Shown here one piece after another: positions 59,055 through 64,000 of a stretch of DNA of 64,000 nt; within the stretch, counting starts at the first letter, position 1, and each line of letters opens with the position of its first letter. A model generated the notes under the pieces. It did not search any database. It was not told the DNA's origin and was given only the letters and a program-made list of their open reading frames with translations. The DNA comes from Candidatus Andeanibacterium colombiense (GTDB lineage: Bacteria > Pseudomonadota > Alphaproteobacteria > Sphingomonadales > Sphingomonadaceae), in assembly GCA_029202985.1 (NCBI GenBank), contig CP119316.1:2963001-3027000 (forward strand), given 5' to 3'. The translations under genes were made by a program, and so were the position numbers.

Positions 59055-61160
59055 ATGGAAGACACCTTTCTCGACCGCAGTGGCCTTGGCGTATCAGTCG
59101 TCCTCGCAAACTTCCTTGAACAGGACGTGCTGCCCGGAACCGGGATTGCTGCAGATGCTTTCTGGCGCGGCCTTTCGGATATCTATGGCGCCTTCGCGCC
59201 CCGAAACGCAGAGCTACTGGCGAAACGCGACCTGCTTCAAGCGCGGATAGACGAGTGGCACAAGCAGCGGGAAGGGCGCCCGATCGATCAAGCTGAATAC
59301 GGCGCGTTTTTGCGCGAGATCGGCTATCTGCAGCCTGAGCCGGCGCCGTTCAGGATCTCCCCTGGATTTGTCGATCGCGAAGTCGCCGAACTGGCCGGGC
59401 CCCAGTTGGTGGTGCCGATCACCAACGCACGCTTCCTGCTCAACGCAGCGAACGCGCGGTGGGGCAGCCTCTACGATGCGCTTTACGGCACCGACGTGAT
59501 TTCCGGCAGCGAAGTCAGTGGCGGTTACGACCGCGTGCGCGGCGGGAAGGTGGTCGCATGGGCGAAAGATTTTCTCGATCGCTGCGTTCCGCTGCAGGGC
59601 ATGCCCTGGTCCGAATGGGAAGGAGACGGCGATCCCCCGCTGCAAGATCCCGCTTGGCTCGTGGGGCGCGCGGGTAGCAATCTGCTGCTTTGCCATCACG
59701 GGCTTCACATAGAACTGGTGATCGACCGATTGCACCCGGTGGGCCAGAGCGATCCGGCCGGTATTTCCGATATACTGCTCGAGGCCGCGATCACCGCTAT
59801 CGCGGACCTTGAAGATTCAGTCGCTGCCGTGGACGCAATAGATAAGGTTGCTGCCTATGCAAACTGGCTGGGCCTCATGCGCGGCGACCTTGAGGCGACA
59901 TTCGAAAAAGGCGGCCGGACTGCCACTCGCCGGCTCGCAGCCGATCGGTGCTATGTCGGAACAGGCGGGGACGAGCTTCGCTTGCCGGGCCGCAGTCTGA
60001 TGTTCGTCCGCAACGTCGGACACCTAATGACCACCCCGGCCTTGCGACTTCCTGACGGCGCGGAAGCGCCCGAAGGCATCCTTGATGCCGTCGTTACAAG
60101 CCTAATAGCGCTGCACGATCTGCAGCGTGATGCGAAGTTGCGCAACAGCCGGGAAGGTTCGATCTACATCGTCAAACCGAAGATGCACGGGCCGGAGGAA
60201 TGCGTCTTCACGAACGATCTGTTTGATGCAGTGGAAGACCTGCTTGGCCTGCCGCGCTACACCATAAAAGTGGGTATCATGGATGAGGAGAGGCGTACCT
60301 CAGCGAACCTTTCGGCTTGTATCCATGCGGTGAAGCATCGTGTGGTGTTCATCAATACGGGCTTCCTCGATCGCACCGGTGACGAGATTCACACTTCGAT
60401 GCTTGCGGGCCCGATGATCCGCAAGGGCGATATGAAGAGCAGCAGCTGGATCGCCGCCTATGAAGATCGCAACGTTCAGATCGGACTCGCCTGCGGTTTT
60501 TCGGGAAGGGGGCAGATCGGAAAAGGGATGTGGGCCGCACCCGATCGTATGGCTGACATGATCGCGCAAAAAATCGCCCATCCCGTGAGCGGCGCAAGCA
60601 CCGCATGGGTCCCAAATCCCACCGCCGCCACCCTGCATGCGACGCATTATCACTTGATTGACGTGTTTGCTCGACACCGCGAACGTGCAGCCGAACCAGT
60701 CGCGCCGCTGGAACAATTGCTGCAAATTCCTATCTCTGCCGGCCGAAACTGGAGCGATGAAGAGTTACGCGACGAGCTGGACAATAATGTCCAAGGCGTT
60801 CTCGGCTATGTGGCACGATGGGTTGAGCAAGGCATTGGATGTTCGAAGATTCCCGATATCCACGATGTGGGACTCATGGAAGATCGTGCGACGCTTCGTA
60901 TTTCTTCCCAGCACGTAGCAAATTGGCTCTTGCACGGCGTGATTGGTCCGGAAGCGATTGATGCATCTTTGCGTAGAATGGCTGCGAAGGTCGATCGCCA
61001 AAATATCGCTGATCCTGCGTATTCCCCGATGGCGGACAACCTCGAGACCAGTCTGGCATTTCAGGCAGCACGAGCGCTGCTGTTCAAAGGTGGCGAGCAG
61101 CCTTCCGGTTACACCGAGCCACTGCTCCATCACTTTCGGAAACTTGAAAAACAGCGCTGA
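59055..61160 (+). CDS. glcB: Malate synthase G
   Basis: A 701-residue malate synthase of the monomeric G class (usual length about 720). Visible blocks include ITAIADLEDSVAAVDAIDK (acid residues for Mg), SLMFVRNVGHLMTTPAL, the acetyl-CoA region GIMDEERRTSANLSACI, and GKGMWAAPDRMADMI. It condenses glyoxylate with acetyl-CoA to malate. It starts two bases after the glcG-like stop, so glycolate made or imported is oxidised and fixed by one operon. The C-terminus is followed at once by transposase debris. Confidence 0.95.
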   Translation: MEDTFLDRSGLGVSVVLANFLEQDVLPGTGIAADAFWRGLSDIYGAFAPRNAELLAKRDLLQARIDEWHKQREGRPIDQAEYGAFLREIGYLQPEPAPFRISPGFVDREVAELAGPQLVVPITNARFLLNAANARWGSLYDALYGTDVISGSEVSGGYDRVRGGKVVAWAKDFLDRCVPLQGMPWSEWEGDGDPPLQDPAWLVGRAGSNLLLCHHGLHIELVIDRLHPVGQSDPAGISDILLEAAITAIADLEDSVAAVDAIDKVAAYANWLGLMRGDLEATFEKGGRTATRRLAADRCYVGTGGDELRLPGRSLMFVRNVGHLMTTPALRLPDGAEAPEGILDAVVTSLIALHDLQRDAKLRNSREGSIYIVKPKMHGPEECVFTNDLFDAVEDLLGLPRYTIKVGIMDEERRTSANLSACIHAVKHRVVFINTGFLDRTGDEIHTSMLAGPMIRKGDMKSSSWIAAYEDRNVQIGLACGFSGRGQIGKGMWAAPDRMADMIAQKIAHPVSGASTAWVPNPTAATLHATHYHLIDVFARHRERAAEPVAPLEQLLQIPISAGRNWSDEELRDELDNNVQGVLGYVARWVEQGIGCSKIPDIHDVGLMEDRATLRISSQHVANWLLHGVIGPEAIDASLRRMAAKVDRQNIADPAYSPMADNLETSLAFQAARALLFKGGEQPSGYTEPLLHHFRKLEKQR

Positions 61161-61526
61161 TCACGGCTCCATAATCGGATACTCGATGCGGGATATCTTC
61201 CGCTTCTTCGCCGCACATCTACGGATCCGCGAAGATGGCCTTGTCAAACGAACGGTACCGGTTGGTAAGGAGTGAAGGGTAGGGGCCGCGATGCCTCGTC
61301 CTCGCGTCCCAGACAGCCCGTTTCGCTATTCCAACTCATCGCCCGAGGTCATTCGCCTCGTGGTGATGAGGTAGGTCCGCTTTCCTCTAAGCTTGCGGAA
61401 CATTGAAGACCTGCTGTTCGAGCGTGGGATCGACATTCGCCACGAGACGGTGCGGCATTGGTGGAATAGGTTCGGCCCGACGGCGCGAGCAAGGTCCAGT
61501 GCGACAGTCTGGCAGCCCTCTCTGGC
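61161..61526. other. Region between glcB and the IclR gene
   Basis: Besides the transposase relic there is no gene I can support. The short frame beginning MRDIFRFFAAHLRIRED at 61186 has no recognisable domain. The region is probably a scar of an insertion and deletion that brought the IclR-TauD-ThDP block next to the glc operon. Confidence 0.45.
61291..61490 (+). pseudogene. IS6-family transposase, N-terminal fragment with internal stop
   Basis: Starting at ATG 61291 the frame reads SPFRYSNSSPEVIRLVVM, meets a TAG at 61372-61374, then continues VRFPLSLRNIEDLLFERG and RHETVRHWWNRFGP. This is the N-terminal half of an IS6/IS26-type transposase before its DDE domain. The TAG stands where the family has a tyrosine codon, so a single substitution killed it. 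Similarity stops after FGP (about 61480); the DDE catalytic part and any terminal repeats are missing. It is a relic, not a mobile unit. Confidence 0.8.
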
Positions 61527-62318
61527 TCACCGTCCGACCACCAATGCGGACGAACCTTTGTATCCAAACAATTCCGAAAGCTCCTGTGCGGCCTGCTTAA
61601 CCGCATCCGACATCTGGGGTACCATTTCCACGCGCAGCCGGCGCGCCGGCGCGGTGATGCCGATACTTCCGAAGACGCTGCCGTCCCCGCGATAGACTGG
61701 CGCGGCCACTCCTGCGGCATCGATTTGCTCATTGCGATATTCGGCAAAACCCTGCGCCCGGATTCCCGCTATCACTTCCGCCATCTCCTCCGGAGTGGCG
61801 GGCGGCTGCCCACTCAGCGGTCCCAGCACGGGTCGCTGCATGGCAGCTTCCGCATCCGCAGGTGGAAGCGAGCCGAGGATCGCACGCCCCAATGATCCCC
61901 ATGCCAGGGACAGTTCCGCGAACGGCTCGATTACGAAGCGCAAGGCGTGCGGCGTCTGGATCGTCTCCAGCACGACAGCGAAGTGTCCGACAGGCTTGTA
62001 CATGCAGAGCGAGCACGTCTCTTCCCACTCGGCCCACAGGCGATGCAGGATCGGACGGGCAATCCTGCCCGCATCCATTTCCCGCATGACGAGCGAGGCG
62101 ATCCTGAGGAATTCGCTACCGGCCCGATAGGCCTGGCCCTCGGCGCGTTCGACCAGCCCTCCGCGCAGCAAGGGCTGAAGGAGGCGATGAACGCTGCTCG
62201 CGGGGAGGGCCGCTTTTGCGGCGAGTTCGCTCAAGGTGAAAGTGTGGCCGCTCTCGGCGACCAACTTCAGCAGAGCAACCGTGCGGATGCCGGAACCGCG
62301 ATCATGGTCTTCGTCCAC
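61527..62318 (-). CDS. IclR-family transcriptional regulator (second)
   Basis: A 263-residue regulator. The winged HTH spans residues 12-70 (FTLSELAAKAALPASSVHRL at its core). The effector domain has LAWGSLGRAILGSLP, GFAEYRNEQIDAAGVAAPV and FGSIGITAPARRL. It differs from the IclR protein at 37394 in both halves. It is divergent from the TauD-type dioxygenase gene, and the TTCCGTATAACGGAA palindrome with its second copy in the intergenic region is the likely binding site. The effector may be the dioxygenase substrate or product. Confidence 0.92.
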   Translation of the reverse strand: MDEDHDRGSGIRTVALLKLVAESGHTFTLSELAAKAALPASSVHRLLQPLLRGGLVERAEGQAYRAGSEFLRIASLVMREMDAGRIARPILHRLWAEWEETCSLCMYKPVGHFAVVLETIQTPHALRFVIEPFAELSLAWGSLGRAILGSLPPADAEAAMQRPVLGPLSGQPPATPEEMAEVIAGIRAQGFAEYRNEQIDAAGVAAPVYRGDGSVFGSIGITAPARRLRVEMVPQMSDAVKQAAQELSELFGYKGSSALVVGR

Positions 62319-62779
62319 TCAGCCTATCTTTCAAGCAAGTCCGAGGCTCGATCTTACAGCGAGCTCGGGTCCGATGGGAACTGTCCGCGAGCAAAAACTG
62401 CGCGGTTATGTGCGGTTACTCGACGAGCGCCGACCTATCCGATCGCGGCAGGTTATTTCCGTATAACGGAATTATGATTATGTATAACGAAATTTCATTG
62501 ACCCGCCCTTGGAAGGAGGCCTAGGCTGGCTGCAACAGGCGCGGTTCGCTCAAGCGAGCCTGATCGCCAAAAAACGGGATGAGGAGGGGCGGCTTGGGAA
62601 GGCAGTATCTGCGCTCGCGAATTGCGAAGCTGCGCCAGCCTGCTCGTATCGGTGCTCCACGAAATCGAGCCGAGCCTGGCCGGCGGATTTCCTCCGCCGC
62701 GCCACTGAAAACGTCATTTTTGAACCGCGGCACCTCCACTGGATGGCCGTTCGGTAACGCTTGCTCCAAGACACGATAA
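62319..62779. other. Divergent intergenic region between the IclR and TauD-type genes
   Basis: About 460 bases. The left part holds the operator-like repeats at 62457-62492. The right part, 62510-62780, has open frames on both strands, but neither has a recognisable domain. The minus-strand frame (EVPRFKNDVFSGAAEEIRRP) looks somewhat protein-like and might be a remnant of a lost gene. A GGAAGGAGG at 62511-62519 looks like a ribosome site, but the frame after it has no family resemblance. Confidence 0.45.
62457..62492. promoter_or_regulatory. Operator-like palindrome and repeat for the IclR/TauD pair
   Basis: TTCCGTATAACGGAA (62457-62471) is a perfect 6-3-6 palindrome. A second copy, TTATGTATAACGAAA (62478-62492), matches at 12 of 15 positions and starts 21 bp later, two helical turns away. 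A TTGACC at 62498-62503 may be a -35 element for the plus-strand gene. The layout fits binding by the adjacent IclR protein. Confidence 0.55.
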
Positions 62780-63727
62780 ATGGCTTCTGCTTCCCTCAAC
62801 CCGCCAGGCACGCGGCCCCTGCCCATTGCCGCAGGTTTGCCGATGCCGCAGTTCAACCGCATCGGGGTTGAGCCGATCAGCGGGGCCTGCGGCTGCGAGA
62901 TTTCCGGCGTGGATCTGCGCGAGCCGCTGGACCCTGAAACGCTTGCGGAGGTGATGAAGGCGTTCGAGCATTTCACGGTTATCGTGTTTCGCGACCAGAA
63001 CCTCACTCCGGAACAGCACAAGGCTTTCTCACGCTACTTCGGCGACATTACCGAGCTGCCGCAGGCGCCGACCTATGGCAGTCACCGCGACATGCAGGAA
63101 GTTCGGCGCGAAGCGGATGAGCCGGAAAACGTCGTGCCTTCGTTCGAGCATTTTCACACCGACAGCCCGTTTCTTCTGCGGCCCCCCAAATGCATCGTGA
63201 TGCGCGCGCTGGAAGTGCCGCAATGGGGCGGCGATACGGCGTTCTCGAATGCCTATCTGGTCTATGAGGATCTCTCAGCCGGCATGAAGGAACTGCTGGA
63301 TGGATTACAAGTCGTCTATTCCGGAGCCGACATCTGGGCGAAAAACGAAAAGCTCCCGCCGGAAAAGCGCCTGCGCCTGCGCGAACACCACGACTTTGCG
63401 GAAGCCGATCTTACCAACATCCATCCGGCGGTCCGCATCCACCCCGAAACCGGGCGCAAGGCGCTGTTCGCGACCTCGGCCTACTTCAAGCATTTCGTCG
63501 GCTGGAGCGAGGCCGAGAGCCGCGCTCTCCTGACCTATCTCCAGTCGCTCGCGCAGCACCTTCACTACCATTGCCGGGTAAAATGGCGGAAGGATACGCT
63601 TCTCGTCTGGGACAATCGCTTCACGCTTCATCGTGGCGTGCACGATTTCAAGTTCGAGCGGCGCCACCTTATTCGCACGACCGTGATGGGCGAGCGCCCA
63701 CTCGGTCCCGGCGATCGGGAACGGTGA
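62780..63727 (+). CDS. TauD/TfdA-family alpha-ketoglutarate-dependent dioxygenase (second)
   Basis: A 315-residue Fe(II)/2-oxoglutarate dioxygenase. The iron ligands are H126 and D128 in EHFHTDSPF and H284 in WDNRFTLHRGVHDF; the 2-oxoglutarate arginine is in ERRHLIRTTV. Only these motifs and the general fold resemble the AtsK-like protein at 5925, so the two probably have different substrates. TauD-family enzymes act on sulfonates, sulfate esters, aryloxyacids or carnitine-like amines. It lies nine bases upstream of a ThDP enzyme gene, and both are probably controlled by the divergent IclR protein. Confidence 0.9.
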   Translation: MASASLNPPGTRPLPIAAGLPMPQFNRIGVEPISGACGCEISGVDLREPLDPETLAEVMKAFEHFTVIVFRDQNLTPEQHKAFSRYFGDITELPQAPTYGSHRDMQEVRREADEPENVVPSFEHFHTDSPFLLRPPKCIVMRALEVPQWGGDTAFSNAYLVYEDLSAGMKELLDGLQVVYSGADIWAKNEKLPPEKRLRLREHHDFAEADLTNIHPAVRIHPETGRKALFATSAYFKHFVGWSEAESRALLTYLQSLAQHLHYHCRVKWRKDTLLVWDNRFTLHRGVHDFKFERRHLIRTTVMGERPLGPGDRER

Positions 63728-63736
63728 CTGAAGACC

Positions 63737-64000
63737 ATGAGGGTTAGCGAAGCCATCGCGGAAATACTCAAGCGGGAAGGGGTCGAGCTTATCTTCGGCT
63801 ACCCCCGCAACGCGGTGCTCGAAACCGCCGCCGAGTTGGGCATCAGGCCGATCATCGTCCGGCAGGAGCGGACCGGTGTCCATATGGCCGACGCCCTGTC
63901 GCGCATGACGCGAGGCAAGCAGATCGGCGTCTTCGCAATGCAGCACGGTCCGGGAACGGAAAACGCGTATGGCGGGGTTGCACAGGCCTATTCGGAATCG
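63737..64000 (+). CDS. Thiamine-diphosphate-dependent enzyme, acetolactate-synthase-like (5' part only)
   Basis: The first 88 codons from ATG 63737; the rest lies beyond the window. AIAEILKREGVELIFGYPRN is the start of the Pyr domain. The glutamate in IIVRQERTGVHMADALSR is the residue that activates the ThDP cofactor, and GVFAMQHGPGTENAYGG is the next conserved loop. The family includes acetolactate synthase, glyoxylate carboligase, oxalyl-CoA decarboxylase and sulfoacetaldehyde acetyltransferase. The short N-terminus does not choose between them. Linkage to a dioxygenase suggests it processes that enzyme's product. Confidence 0.85.
   Translation, partial: MRVSEAIAEILKREGVELIFGYPRNAVLETAAELGIRPIIVRQERTGVHMADALSRMTRGKQIGVFAMQHGPGTENAYGGVAQAYSES

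Noticed and set aside
62509..62757. Plus-strand 82-codon frame after GGAAGGAGG
   Set aside because: Although a ribosome-site-like string precedes it, the spacing to a standard start is poor and the translation resembles no protein.

Overview
The window reads as chromosomal DNA of a high-GC alphaproteobacterium, most likely a sphingomonad (Sphingomonadaceae). This rests on the TonB-dependent receptors with a short signal peptide and an EIVVT-type box followed by a plug, on catabolic genes scattered in small regulator-flanked blocks, and on codon use. No rRNA, tRNA, CRISPR array or intact mobile element was seen. The taxonomic call is an inference from gene content only.

Region 1 (1-20.3 kb) is a sulfur and sulfate-ester region. 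A truncated molybdopterin sulfite-oxidase-type gene (minus strand) is followed by a long plus-strand run. The run holds a TonB receptor, a GPH/MFS transporter, an AtsK-like alpha-ketoglutarate dioxygenase, a parvulin-like protein, a HupE/UreJ protein, a DUF3604 (PHP-like) protein, a Cys-type arylsulfatase, a DUF1254 protein and a radical-SAM sulfatase maturase. Together these could import a sulfate ester, release sulfate and mature the sulfatase. Convergent genes follow: an ABM monooxygenase preceded by an unlisted 40-codon gene, an orphan winged-helix protein, and a LuxR response regulator plus a giant propeller histidine kinase.

Region 2 (20.5-27 kb) is mixed: a DJ-1/PfpI protein, two exported alpha/beta hydrolases, a signal peptidase I, a small ribbon-helix-helix/TM/EF-hand protein, and an SDR plus SnoaL pair divergent from a LysR regulator.

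Region 3 (27-54.5 kb) is a large catabolic region for an organic acid degraded as CoA esters. It has two AAHS-type transporters around an old yellow enzyme, a second TonB receptor, EtfBA, an acyl-CoA dehydrogenase, a CaiB-type CoA transferase, an enoyl-CoA hydratase, an AtuA-family protein, an aldehyde dehydrogenase and several SDRs. It also has a Baeyer-Villiger-type monooxygenase, a CMD-family protein, an HSL-type esterase and a feruloyl-CoA-synthase-like ligase. Regulators come in paralogous pairs (two TetR, two AraC). Two repeated operator-like motifs tie the blocks together. One is a 14-mer in tandem pairs at a 20-bp period, upstream of the MFS/OYE, etfBA and acyl-CoA dehydrogenase genes. 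The other is ATACCC-NN-GGGTAT at the BVMO, CMD and AraC promoters.

Region 4 (54.6-64 kb) is a glycolate/glyoxylate operon (glcDEF, glcG-like, glcB), then a dead IS6-family transposase fragment. An IclR regulator follows, divergent from a second TauD-type dioxygenase and the start of a ThDP-dependent enzyme cut by the window end.
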